64,000 bases of DNA from Sepioteuthis lessoniana (Eukaryota > Mollusca > Cephalopoda > Myopsida > Loliginidae), in NCBI GenBank assembly GCA_963585895.1, contig OY757947.1, positions 36,793,950-36,857,949 on the forward strand, in the 5' to 3' direction. The notes beneath the pieces were generated by a model that did not search any database, was not told the DNA's origin, and saw only the letters and a list, made by a program, of their open reading frames with translations. Numbering within the stretch: the first letter of the stretch is position 1; each line of letters begins with the position of its first letter. A program made the translations under genes and the position numbers. This document shows positions 13,342 to 26,900 of this stretch, piece by piece.

Positions 13342-15722
13342 AATTTCTGCTTCTTTTATTCATCTTCATAGGTACAAATCCAATGCGCGTTGGTATAATC
13401 CAAACTTCTTCGGTAAATGTAAATTTCCATTCTGCATCTCTTATTCATCTTCATAGGTACAAATCCACCGCGCGTTGGTATAATCCAAACTTCTTCGGTA
13501 AATGTAAATTTCCATTCTGCATCTCTTATTCATTTTCAAAGGTAAAAATCCACCGCGCATTGGTATAATCCAAACTTCTTCGGTAAACGTAAATTTCCAT
13601 TCTGCATCTTTTATTTATCTCCCTCGGTACAAATCCACCGCGTGTTGGTATAATCCAAACTTTTTCGGTAAATGTAAATTTCCGTTCTGCATCTTTTATT
13701 CATCTTCATAGGTACAAATCCACCACGCGTTGGTATAATCCAAACTTCTTCGGTAAATGTAAATTTTCATTCTTCATCTCTTATTCATCTCCCTAGGTAC
13801 AAATCCACCGCGCGTTGGTATAATCCAAACTTCTTCGGTAAATGTAAATTTCCATGCTGCATCTCTTATTCATCTTCATAAGTACAAATCCACCGCACGT
13901 TGGTATAATCCAAACTTCTTCGGTAAATGTAAATTTCCATTCTGCATCTTTTATTAATCTTCATAGGTACAAATCCATCGCGCGTTGGTATTTTCCAAAC
14001 TTCTTCGGTAAATGTAAATTTCCATTCTGCATCTTTTATTCATTTTCTTAGGTACAAATCCACCGCGCGTTGGTATAATCCAAACTTCTTCGGTAAATGT
14101 AAATTTCCATTCTGCATCTTTTATTCATCTCCCTAGGTACAAATCCACCGCGCGTTTGTATAATCCAAACTTCTTCGGTAAATGTAAATTTCCATTGGGC
14201 ATCTCTTATTCATCTCCCTACGTACAAATCCACCGCCTGTTGGTATAATCCAAACTTCTTCGGTAAATGTAAATTTCCGTTCTGCATCTTTTATTCATCT
14301 TCATAGGTACAAATCCACCACGCGTTGGTATAATCCAAACTCCTTCGGTAAATGTAAATTTTCATTCTGCATATTTTATTCATCTCCCTAGGTACAAATT
14401 CACCGCGCGTTGGTATAATCCAAACTTCTTCGGTAAATGTAAATTTCCATTCTGCATCTTTTATTCATCTCCCTATGTACAAATCCACCGCGCGTTGGTA
14501 TAATCCAAACTTCTTCGGTAAATGTAAATTTCCATTCTGCATCTTTTATTCATCTTCATCGGTACAAATCCATCGCGCGTTGGTATTTTCCTAACTTGGT
14601 CGGTAAATGTAAATTTCCATTCTGCATCTTTTATTCATCTTCATAGGTACAAATCCACCGCGCGTTGGTATAATCCAAACTTCTTCGGTAAATGTAAATT
14701 TCCTTTGCGCATCTCTTATTCATCTCCCTACGTACAAATCCACCGCGCGTTGGTATAATCCAAACTTCTTCGGTAAATGTAAATTTCCTTTCTGCATCTC
14801 TTATTCATCTCCCTAGGTACAAATCCATCTCGCGTTGGTATAATCCACACTTCTTCGGTAAATGTAAATTTCCATTCTGCATCTTTTATTCATCTTCATA
14901 GGTACAAATCCACCGCGCGTTGGTATAATCCAAACTTCTTTGGTAAATGTAAATTTCCATTCTGCATCTTTTATTCATCTTAATAGGTACAAATCCACCG
15001 CGCGTTGGTATAATCCAAACTTCTTCGGTAAATGTAAATTTCCATTCTGCATCTTTTATTCATCTCACTCGGTACAAATCCACCGCGCGTTGGTATGATC
15101 CTAACTTCTTCGGTAAATGTAAATTTCCATATTGCATCTCTTATTCATTTTCAAAGGTACAAATCTGCCGCGCGTTGGTATAATCCAAACTTCTTCGGTA
15201 AATGTAAATTTCCATTCTGCATCTTTTATTCATCTCCCTAGGTACAAATCCACCGCGCGTTGGTATAATCCAAACTTCTTCGGTAAACGTAAATTTCTAT
15301 TGGGCATCTCTTATTCATCTCCCTACGTACAAATCCACCGCGTGTTGGTATAATCCAAACTTCTTCGGTAAATGTAAATTTCCGTTCTGCATCTTTTATT
15401 CATCTTCATAGGTACAAATCCACCACGCGTTGGTATAATCCAAACTTCTTCGCTAAATGTAAATTTTCATTCTGCATCTCTTATTCATCTCCCTAGGTAC
15501 AAATCCACCGCGCGTTGGTATAATCCAAACTTCTTCGGTAAATGTAAATTTCCATGCTGCATCTCTTATTCATCTTCATAGGTACAAATCCACCGCGCGT
15601 TGGTATAATCCAAACTTCTTCGGTAAATGTAAATTTCCATTCTGCATCTTTTATTCATCTCCCTAGGTACAAATCCACCGCGCGTTGGTATAATCCAAAC
15701 TTCTTCGGTAAATGTAAATTTC
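13342..15722. repeat. D2 HOR copy 2 (28 monomers, 2381 bp)
   Basis: This is the shortest complete form of the D2 unit. It shares CATATTTTATTC (14371), ATCTTCATCGG (14552), CCTAACTTGGTCGG (14591) and CTTAATAGG with the downstream part of copy 1 at exactly 2381 bp shift. The 13854-16234 and 11473-13853 intervals are therefore nearly identical. Confidence 0.88.
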
Positions 15723-18273
15723 AATTTCTGCTTCTTTTATTCATCTTCATAGGTACAAATCCAATGCGCGTTGGTATAATCCAAACTTCTTCGGTAAATG
15801 TAAATTTCCATTCTGCATCTCTTATTAGTCTTCATAGGTACAAATCCACCGCGCGTTGGTATAATCCAAACTTCTTCGGTAAATGTAAATTTCCATTCTG
15901 CATCTCTTATTCATTTTCAAAGGTAAAAATCCACCGCGCATTGGTATAATCCAAACTTCTTCGGTAAACGTAAATTTCCATTCTGCATCTTTTATTTATC
16001 TCCCTCGGTACAAATCCACCGCGTGTTGGTATAATCCAAACTTTTTCGGTAAATGTAAATTTCCGTTCTGCATCTTTTATTCATCTTCATAGGTACAAAT
16101 CCACCACGCGTTGGTATAATCCAAACTTCTTCGGTAAATGTAAATTTTCATTCTTCATCTCTTATTCATCTCCCTAGGTACAAATCCACCGCGCGTTGGT
16201 ATAATCCAAACTTCTTCGGTAAATGTAAATTTCCATGCTGCATCTCTTATTCATCTTCATAAGTACAAATCCACCGCACGTTGGTATAATCCAAACTTCT
16301 TCGGTAAATGTAAATTTCCATTCTGCATCTTTTATTAATCTTCATAGGTACAAATCCATCGCGCGTTGGTATTTTCCAAACTTCTTCGGTAAATGTAAAT
16401 TTCCATTCTGCATCTTTTATTCATTTTCTTAGGTACAAATCCACCGCGCGTTGGTATAATCCAAACTTCTTCGGTAAATGTAAATTTCCATTCTGCATCT
16501 TTTATTCATCTCCCTAGGTACAAATCCACCGCGCGTTGGTATAATCCAAACTTCTTCGGTAAATGTAAATTTCCATTGGGCATCTCTTATTCATCTCCCT
16601 ACGTACAAATCCACCGCCTGTTGGTATAATCCAAACTTCTTCGGTAAATGTAAATTTCCGTTCTGCATCTTTTATTCATCTTCATAGGTACAAATCCACC
16701 ACACGTTGGTATAATCCAAACTCCTTCGGTAAATGTAAATTTTCATTCTGCATCTCTTATTCATCTCCCTAGGTACAAATTCACCGCGCGTTGGTATAAT
16801 CCAAACTTCTTCGGTAAATGTAAATTTCCATTCTGCATCTTTTATTCATCTCCCTATGTACAAATCCACCGCGCGTTGGTATAATCCAAACTTCTTCGGT
16901 AAATGTAAATTTCCATTCTGCATCTTTTATTCATCTTCATAGGTACAAATCCATCGCGCGTTGGTATTTTCCAAACTTGGTCGGTAAATGTAAATTTCCA
17001 TTCTGCATCTTTTATTCATCTTCATAGGTACAAATCCACCGCGCGTTGGTATAATCCAAACTTCTTCGGTAAATGTAAATTTCCTTTGCGCATCTCTTAT
17101 TCATCTCCCTACGTACAAATCCACCGCACGTTGGTATAATCCAAACTTCTTCGGTAAATGTAAATTTCCTTTCTGCATCTCTTATTCATCTCCCTAGGTA
17201 CAAATCCATCGCGCGTTGGTATAATCCACACTTCTTCGGTAAATGTAAATTTCCATTCTGCATCTTTTATTCATCTTCATAGGTACAAATCCACCGCGCG
17301 TTGGTATAATCCAAACTTCTTTGGTAAATGTAAATTTCCATTCTGCATCTTTTATTCATCTCACTCGGTACAAATCCACCGCGCGTTGGTATAATCCTAA
17401 CTTCTTCGGTAAATGTAAATTTCCATATTGCATCTCTTATTCATTTTCAAAGGTACAAATCCGCCGCGCGTTGGTATAATCCAAACTTCTTCGGTAAATG
17501 TAAATTTCCATTCTGCATCTTTTATTCATCTTCATAGGTACAAATCCACCGCGCGTTGGTATAATCCAAACTTCTTTGGTAAATGTAAATTTCCATTCTG
17601 CATCTCTTATTCATCTTCATAGGTACAAATCCACCGCGCGTTGGTATAATCCAAACTTCTTCGGGAAATGTAAATTACCATTCTGCATCTTTTATTCATC
17701 TTCATAGGTACAAATCCACCGCGCGTTGGTATAATCCAAACTTCTTCGGTAAATGTAAATTTCCATTCTGCATCTTTTATTCATCTTCATAGGTACACAT
17801 CCACCGCGCGTTGGTATAATCCAAACTTCTTTGGTAAATGTAAATTTCCATTCTGCATCTCTTATTCATCTTCATAGGTACAAATCCACCGCGCGTTCGT
17901 ATAATCCAAACTTCTTCGGTAAATGTCAATTTCAATTCTGCATCATTTATTCATCTTCATAGGTACAAATCCACCGCGTGTTGGTATAATCCAAACTTCT
18001 TCGGTAAATTTAAATTTCCATTCTGCATCTTTTATTCATCTCCCTAGGTACAAATCCATCGCGCGTTGGTATAATCCAAACTTCTTCGGTAAATGTAAAT
18101 TTCCATGCTGCATCTCTTATTCATCTTCATAGGTACAAATCCACCGCGTGTTGGTATAATCCAAACTTCTTCGGTAAATGTAAATTTCCATTCTGCATCT
18201 TTTATTCATCTCCCTAGGTACAAATCCACCGCGCGTTGGTATAATCCAAACATCTTCGGTAAATGTAAATTTC
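15723..18273. repeat. D2 HOR copy 3 (30 monomers, 2551 bp)
   Basis: Compared with copy 2, it lacks the CTTAATAGG monomer before the CACTCGG one (around 17350) and has three extra monomers between about 17513 and 18060. The extra part carries CGGGAAATGTAAATTACC, CGCGTTCGTATAAT and GTCAATTTCAATTC, which are features of domain D3. The copy is thus a mosaic of D2 and D3 types. It also has CTTATTAGTC near 15830 in place of CTTATTCATC. Confidence 0.85.
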
Positions 18274-20100
18274 AATTTCTGCTTCTTTTATTCATCTTCA
18301 TAGGTACAAATCCAATGCGCGTTGGTATAATCCAAACTTCTTCGGTAAATGTAAATTTCCATTCTGCATCTCTTATTCATCTTCATAGGTACAAATCCAC
18401 CGCGCGTTGGTATAATCCAAACTTCTTCGGTAAATGTAAATTTCCATTCTGCATCTCTTATTCATTTTCAAAGGTAAAAATCCACCGCGCATTGGTATAA
18501 TCCAAACTTCTTCGGTAAACGTAAATTTCCATTCTGCATCTTTTATTTATCTCCCTAGGTACAAATCCACCGCGTGTTGGTATAATCCAAACTTTTTCGG
18601 TAAATGTAAATTTCCGTTCTGCATCTTTTATTCATCTTCATAGGTACAAATCCACCACGCGTTGGTATAATCCAAACTTCTTCGGTAAATGTAAATTTTC
18701 ATTCTTCATCTCTTATTCATCTCCCTAGGTACAAATCCACCGCTCGTTGGTATAATCCAAACTTCTTCGGTAAATGTAAATTTCCATGCTGCATCTCTTA
18801 TTCATCTTCATAAGTACAAATCCACCGCACGTTGGTATAATCCAAACTTCTTCGGTAAATGTAAATTTCCATTCTGCATCTTTTATTAATCTTCATAGGT
18901 ACAAATCCATCGCGCGTTGGTATTTTCCAAACTTCTTCGGTAAATGTAAATTTCCATTCTGCATCTTTTATTCATTTTCTTAGGTACAAATCCACCGCGC
19001 GTTGGTATAATCCAAACTTCTTCGGTAAATGTAAATTTCCATTCTGCATCTTTTATTCATCTCCCTAGGTACAAATCCACCGCGCGTTGGTATAATCCAA
19101 ACTCCTTCGGTAAATGTAAATTTTCATTCTGCATCTCTTATTCATCTCCCTAGGTACAAATTCACCGCGCGTTGGTATAATCCAAACTTCTTCGGTAAAT
19201 GTAAATTTCCATTCTGCATCTTTTATTCATCTCCCTATGTACAAATCCACCGCGCGTTGGTATAATCCAAACTTCTTCGGTAAATGTAAATTTCCATTCT
19301 GCATCTTTTATTCATCTTCATAGGTACAAATCCATCGCGCGTTGGTATTTTCCAAACTTGGTCGGTAAATGTAAATTTCCATTCTGCATCTTTTATTCAT
19401 CTTCATAGGTACAAATCCACCGCGCGTTGGTATAATCCAAACTTCTTCGGTAAATGTAAATTTCCTTTGCGCATCTCTTATTCATCTCCCTACGTACAAA
19501 TCCACCGCACGTTGGTATAATCCAAACTTCTTCGGTAAATGTAAATTTCCTTTCTGCATCTCTTATTCATCTCCCTAGGTACAAATCCATCGCGCGTTGG
19601 TATAATCCACACTTCTTCGGTAAATGTAAATTTCCATTCTGCATCTTTTATTCATCTTCATAGGTACAAATCCACCGCGCGTTGGTATAATCCAAACTTC
19701 TTTGGTAAATGTAAATTTCCATTCTGCATCTTTTATTCATCTTCATAGGTACAAATCCACCGCGCGTTGGTATAATCCAAACTTCTTCGGTAAATGTAAA
19801 TTTCCATTCTGAATCTTTTATTCATCTCACTCGGTACAAATCCACCCCGCGTTGGTATAATCCTAACTTCTTCGGTAAATGTAAATTTCCATATTGCATC
19901 TCTTATTCATATTCAAAGGTACAAATACGCCGCGCGTTGGTATAATCCAAACTTCTTCGGTAAATGTAAATTTCCATTCTGCATCTTTTATTCATCTTCA
20001 TAGGTACAAATCCACCGCGCGTTGGTATAATCCAAACTTCTTTGGTAAATGTAAATTTCCATTCTGCATCTCTTATTCATCTTCATAGGTACAAATCCAC
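18274..20100. repeat. D2 HOR copy 4 (truncated, mosaic)
   Basis: It starts with the same TTTCAATTTCTGCTTC insertion and follows copy 3 at 2551 bp shift. Near 19090 the two monomers carrying GGGCATC/CGCCTGTTGG and CCGTTC are missing, so the shift drops by 170 bp to 2381 (CTCCCTATGTAC at 16851 and 19232). After the CATATTGCATC monomer (19892) the sequence passes into D3-type monomers. The right border is not sharp. Confidence 0.8.
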
Positions 20101-20811
20101 AGCGCGTTGGTATAATCCAAACTTCTTCGGTAAATGTAAATTTCCATTCTGCATCTTTTATTCATCTTCATAGGTACAAATCCACCACGCGTTGGTATAA
20201 TCCAAACTTTTTCAATAAATGTAAATTTCCATTCTGCATGTCTTATTCATCTCCCTAGGTACAAATCCACCGCGCGTTGGTATAATCCAAACTTCTTCGG
20301 GAAATGTAAATTACCATTCTGCATCTTTTATTCATCTTCATAGGTACAAATCCACCGCGCGTTGGTATAATCCAAACTTCTTCGGTAAATGTAAATTTCC
20401 ATTCTGCATCTTTTATTCATCTTCATAGGTACAAATCCACCGCGCGTTGGTATAATCCAAACTTCTTTGGTAAATGTAAATTTCCATTTTGAATCTCTTA
20501 TTCATCTTCATAGGTACAAATCCACCGCGCGTTCGTATAATCCAAACTTCTTCGGTAAATGTCAATTTCAATTCTGCATCATTTATTCATCTTCATAGGT
20601 ACAAATCCATCGCGTGTTGGTATAATCCAAACTTCTTCGGTAAATTTAAATTTCCATTCTGCATCTTTTATTCATCTCCCTAGGTACAAATCCACCGCGC
20701 GTTGGTATAATCCAAACTTCTTCGGTAAATGTAAATTTCCATTCTGCATCTCTTATTCATCTTCATAGGTACAAATCCCCCGCGCGTTGGTATAATCCAA
20801 ACTTCTTCGGT

Positions 20812-22085
20812 AAATGTGAATTTCCATTCTGCATCTTTTATTCATCTCCCTAGGTACAAATCCACCGCGCGTTGGTATAATCCCAACTTCTTCGGTAAAT
20901 GTAAATATCCATTCTGCATCTTTTATTCATCTTCATAGGTACAAATCCACAGCGCGTTGGTATAATCCAAACTTCTTCGGTAAATGTAAATATCCATTCT
21001 GCATCTTTTATTCATCTTCATAGGTACAAATCCACAGCGCGTTGGTATAATCCAAACTTCTTCGGTAAATGTAAATTTCCATTGCGCATCTCTTATTCAT
21101 CTCCCTACGTACAAATCCACCGCGCGATGGTATAATCCAAACTTCTTCGGTAAATGTAAATTTCCATTCTGCATCTCTTATTCATCTTCATAGGTACAAA
21201 TCCACCGCCCGTTGGTATTTTCCAAACTTCTTCGGTAAATGTAAATTTCCATTCTGCATCTTTTATTCATCTTCATAGGTACAAATCCACCGCGCGTTGG
21301 TATAATCCAAACTTCTTCGGTAAATGTAAATTTCCATTCTGCATCTTTTATTCATCTTCATAGGTACAAATCCACCGCGCGTTGGTATAATCTAAACTTC
21401 TTTGGTAAATGTAAATTTCCATTCTGCATCTCTTATTCATCTTCATAGGTACAAATCCACCGTGCGTTGGTATAATCCAAACTTCTCCGGTAAATGTCAA
21501 TTTCAATTCTGCATCATTTATTCATCTCCCTAGGTACAAATCCACCGCGCGTTGGTATAATCCAAAGTTCTTCGGTAAATGTAAATTTCCATTCTGCATC
21601 TTTTATTCATCTTCATAGGTACAAATCCACCGCGCGTTGGTATAATCCAAACTTCTTCGGTAAATGTAAATTTCCATTGCGCATCTCTTATTCATCTCCC
21701 TACGTACAAATCCATCGCGCGTTGGTATAATCCAAACTTCTTCGGTAAATGTAAATTTCCATTCTTCATCTCTTATTCATCTTCATAAGTACAAATCCAC
21801 CGCGCGTTGGTATAATCCACACTTCTTCGGTAAATGTAAATTTCCATTCTGCATCTCTTATTCATTTTCATAGGTACAAATCCACCGCGTGTTGGTATAA
21901 TCCAAACTTCTTCGGTAAATGTAAATTTCCATTCTGCATCTTTCATTCATCTCCCTAGATACAAATCCACCGCGCGTTGGTATAATCCAAACTTCTTCGG
22001 TAAATGTAAATTTCCATTCTGCATCTCTTATTCATCTTCATAGGTACAAATCCACCGCGCGTTGGTATAATCAAACTTCTTCGGT
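20812..22085. repeat. D3 15-monomer HOR unit (1274 bp), first copy
   Basis: Landmarks from here recur 1274 bp downstream: ATGTGAATT (20812/22086), the GCGCGATGG monomer, GCCCGTTGG with GGTATTTTCC, CCGTGCGTTGG, and GTCAATTTCAATTC with CATCATTT (about 21497/22771). The 1274-bp step equals 15 monomers minus the one base missing in TATAATCAAAC. The match runs on to about 23190, where a block resembling 20150-20780 (shift 3059) takes over. Confidence 0.85.
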
Positions 22086-23980
22086 AAATGTGAATTTCCA
22101 TTCTGCATCTTTTATTCATCTCCCTAGGTACAAATCCACCGCGCGTTGGTATAATCCCAACTTCTTCGGTAAATGTAAATATCCATTCTGCATCTTTTAT
22201 TCATCTTCATAGGTTCAAATCCACAGCGCGTTGGTATAATCCAAACTTCTTCGGTAAATGTAAATATCCATTCTGCATCTTTTATTCATCTTCATAGGTA
22301 CAAATCCACCGCGCGTTGGTATAATCCAAACTTCTTCGGTAAATGTAAATTTCCATTGCGCATCTCTTATTCATCTCCCTACGTACAAATCCACCGCGCG
22401 ATGGTATAATCCAATCTTCTTCGGTAAATGTAAATTTCCATTCTGCATCTCTTATTCATCTTCATAGGTACAAATCCACCGCCCGTTGGTATTTTCCAAA
22501 CTTCTTCGGTAAATGTAAATTTCCATTCTGCATCTTTTATTCATCTTCATAGGTACAAATCCACTGCGCGTTGGTATAATCCAAACTTCTTCGGTAAATG
22601 TAAATTTCCATTCTGCATCTTTTATTCATCTTCATAGGTACAAATCCACCGCGCGTTGGTATAATCTAAACATCTTTGGTAAATGTAAATTTCCATTCTG
22701 CATCTCTTATTCATCTTCATAGGTACAAATCCACCGTGCGTTGGTATAATCCAAACTTCTCCGGTAAATGTCAATTTCAATTCTGCATCATTTTTTCATC
22801 TCCCTAGGTACAAATCCACCGCGCGTTGGTATAATCCAAAGTTCTTCGGTAAATGTAAATTTCCATTCTGCATCTTTTATTCATCTTCATAGGTACAAAT
22901 CCACCGCGCGTTGGTATAATCCAAACTTCTTCGGTAAATGTAAATTTCCATTGCGCATCTCTTATTCATCTCCCTACGTACAAATCCACCGCGCGTTGGT
23001 ATAATCCAAACTTCTTCGGTAAATGTAAATTTCCATTCTTCATCTCTTATTCATCTTCATAAGTACAAATCCACCGCGCGTTGGTATAATCCACACTTCT
23101 TCGGTAAATGTAAATTTCCATTCTGCATCTCTTATTCATTTTCATAGGTACAAATCCACCGCGTGTTGGTATAATCCAAACTTCTTCGGTAAATGTAAAT
23201 TTCCATTCTGCATCTTTTATTCATCTTCATAGGTACAAATCCACCACGCGTTGGTATAATCCAAACTTTTTCAATAAATGTAAATTTCCATTCTGCATGT
23301 CTTATTCATCTCCCTAGGTACAAATCCACCGCGCGTTGGTATAATCCAAACTTCTTCGGGAAATGTAAATTACCATTCTGCATCTTTTATTCATCTTCAT
23401 AGGTACAAATCCACCGCGCGTTGGTATAATCCAAACTTCTTCGGTAAATGTAAATTTCCATTCTGCATCTTTTATTCATCTTCATAGGTACAAATCCACC
23501 GCGCGTTGGTATAATCCAAACTTCTTTGGTAAATGTAAATTTCCATTCTGCATCTCTTATTCATCTTCATAGGTACAAATCCACCGCGCGTTCGTATAAT
23601 CCAAACTTCTTCGGTAAATGTCAATTTCAATTCTGCATCATTTATTCATCTTCATAGGTACAAATCCACCGCGTGTTGGTATAATCCAAACTTCTTCGGT
23701 AAATTTAAATTTCCATTCTGCATCTTTTATTCATCTCCCTAGGTACAAATCCACCGCGCGTTGGTATAATCCAAACTTCTTCGGTAAATGTAAATTTCCA
23801 TTCTGCATCTCTTATTTATCTTCATAGGTACAAATCCACCGCGCGTTGGTATAATCAAACTTCTTCGGTAAATGTGAATTTCCATTCTGCATCTTTTATT
23901 CATCTCCCTAGGTACAAATCCACCGCGCGTTGGTATAATCCCAACTTCCTCGGTAAATGTAAATATCCATTCTGCATCTT

Positions 23981-26900
23981 TTATTCATCTTCATAGGTAC
24001 AAATCCACAGCGCGTTGGTATAATCCAAACTTCTTCGGTAAATGTAAATATCCATTCTGCATCTTTTATTCATCTTCATAGGTACAAAACCACCGCGCGT
24101 TGGTATAATCCAAACTTCTTCGGTAAATGTAAATTTCCATTGCGCATCTCTTATTCATCTCCCTACGTACAAATCCACCGCGCGATGGTATAATCCAAAC
24201 TTCTTCGGTAAATGTAAATTTCCATTCTGCATCTCTTATTCATCTTCATAGGTACAAATCCACCGCCCGTTGGTATTTTCCAAACTTCTTCGGTAAATGT
24301 AAATTTCCATTCTGCATCTTTTATTCATCTTCATAGGTACAAATCCACCGCGCGTTGGTATAATTCAAACTTCTTCGGTAAATGTAAATTTCAATTCTGC
24401 ATCTTTTATTCATCTTCATAGGTACAAATCCACCGCGCGTTGGTATAATCTAAACTTCTTTGGTAAATGTAAATTTCCATTCTGCATCTCTTATTCATCT
24501 TCATAGGTACAAATCCACCGTGCGTTGGTATAATCCAAACTTCTCCGGTAAATGTCAATTTCAATTCTGCATCATTTATTCATCTCCCTAGGTACAAATC
24601 CACCGCGCGTTGGTATAATCCAAAGTTCTTCGGTAAATGTAAATTTCCATTCTGCATCTTTTATTCATCTTCATAGGTACAAATCCACCGCGCGTTGGTA
24701 TAATCCAAACTTCTTCGGTAAATAAAAATTTCCATTGCGCATCTCTTATTCATCTCCCTACGTACAAATCCACCGCGCGTTGGTATAATCCAAACTTCTT
24801 CGGTAAATGTAAATTTCCATTCTTCATCTCTTATTCATCTTCATAAGTACAAATCCACCGCGCGTTGGTATAATCCACACTTCTTCGGTAAATGTAAATT
24901 TCCATTCTGCATCTCTTATTCATTTTCATAGGTACAAATCCACCGCGTGTTGGTATAATCCAAACTTCTTCGGTAAATGTAAATTTCCATTCTGCATCTT
25001 TCATTCATCTCCCTAGATACAAATCCACCGCGCGTTGGTATAATCCAAACTTCTTCGGTAAATGTAAATTTCCATTCTGCATCTCTTATTCATCTTCATA
25101 GGTACAAATCCACCGCGCATTGGTATAATCAAACTTCTTCGGTAAATGTGAATTTCCATTCTGCATCTTTTATTCATCTCCCTAGGTACAAATCCACCGC
25201 GCGTTGGTATAATCCCAACTTCTTCGGTAAATGTAAATATCCATTCTGCATCTTTTATTCATCTTCATAGGTACAAATCCACAGCGCGTTGGTATAATCC
25301 AAACTTCTTCGGTAAATGTAAATATCCATTCTGCATCTTTTATTCATCTTCATAGGTACAAATCCACCGCGCGTTGGTATAATCCAAACTTCTTCGGTAA
25401 ATGTAAATTTCCATTGCGCATCTCTTATTCATCTCCCTACGTACAAATCCACCGCGCGATGGTATAATCCAAACTTCTTCGGTAAATGTAAATTTCCATT
25501 CTGCATCTCTTATTCATCTTCATAGGTACAAATCCACCGCCCGTTGGTATTTTCCAAACTTCTTCGGTAAATGTAAATTTCCATTCTGCATCTTTTATTC
25601 ATCTTCATAGGTACAAATCCACTGCGCGTTGGTATAATCCAAACTTCTTCGGTAAATGTAAATTTCCATTCTGCATCTTTTATTCATCTTCATAGGTACA
25701 AATCCACCGCGCGTTGGTATAATCTAAACTTCTTTGGTAAATGTAAATTTTCATTCTGCATCTCTTATTCATCTTCATAGGTACAAATCCACCGTGCGTT
25801 GGTATAATCCAAACTTCTCCGGTAAATGTCAATTTCAATTCTGCATCATTTTTTCATCTCCCTAGGTACAAATCCACCGCGCGTTGGTATAATCCAAAGT
25901 TCTTCGGTAAATGTAAATTTCCATTCTGCATCTTTTATTCATCTTCATAGGTACAAATCCACCGCGCGTTGGTATAATCCAAACTTCTTCGGTAAATGTA
26001 AATTTCCATTGCGCATCTCTTATTCATCTCCCTACGTACAAATCCACCGCGCGTTGGTATAATCCAAACTTCTTCGGTAAATGTAAATTTCCATTCTTCA
26101 TCTCTTATTCATCTTCATAAGTACAAATCCACCGCGCGTTGGTATAATCCACACTGCTTCGGTAAATGTAAATTTCCATTCTGCATCTCTTATTCATTTT
26201 CATAGGTACAAATCCACCGCGTGTTGGTATAATCCAAACTTCTTCGGTAAATGTAAATTTCCATTCTGCATCTTTCATTCATCTCCCTAGATACAAATCC
26301 ACCGCGCGTTGGTATAATCCAAACTTCTTCGGTAAATGTAAATTTCCATTGCGAATCTCTTATTCATCTCCCTAGGTACAAATCCACCGCGCATTGGTAT
26401 AATCAAAACTTCTTCGGTAAATGTAAATTTCCATTCTAAATCTTTTATTCATCTTCATAGGTACAAATCCACCGCGCGTTGGTATAATCCAAACTTCTTC
26501 GGTAAATGTAAATTTCCATTCTGCATCTTTTATTCATCTTCATAGGTACAAATACACCGCGCGTTGGTATAATCCAAACTTCTTCGGTAAATGTAAATTT
26601 CCATTCTGCATCTTTTATTCATCTTCATAGGTACAAATCCACCACGCGTTGGTATAATCCAAACTTTTTCGGTAAATGTAAATTTCCATTCTGCATGTCT
26701 TATTCATCTCCCTAGGTACAAATCCACCGCGCGTTGGTATAATCCAAACTTCTTCGGGAAATGTAAATTACCATTCTGCATCTTTTATTCATCTTCATAG
26801 GTACAAATCCACCACACGTTGGTATAATCCAAACTTCTTCGGTAAATGTAAATTTCCATTCTGCATCTTTTATTCATCTTCATAGGTACAAATCCACCGC

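Larger units (their letters stand above)
8641..20100. repeat. Domain D2: 28-monomer HOR family
   Basis: A one-base insertion in TTTCAATTTCTGCTTC marks the same phase at 10111, 13342, 15723 and 18274, giving units of 3231, 2381 and 2551 bp (38, 28 and 30 monomers, each +1). Other recurring landmarks are CATTGGGCATC followed by CGCCTGTTGG (8666, 11812 and equivalents), CATATTGCATC with CATTTTCAAAGG (near 9518, 12749, 15130, 17426, 19892), AAACTTGGTCGG and CATGCTGCATC. Copies differ by gain or loss of whole monomers plus scattered substitutions. The outer borders are approximate. Confidence 0.88.
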
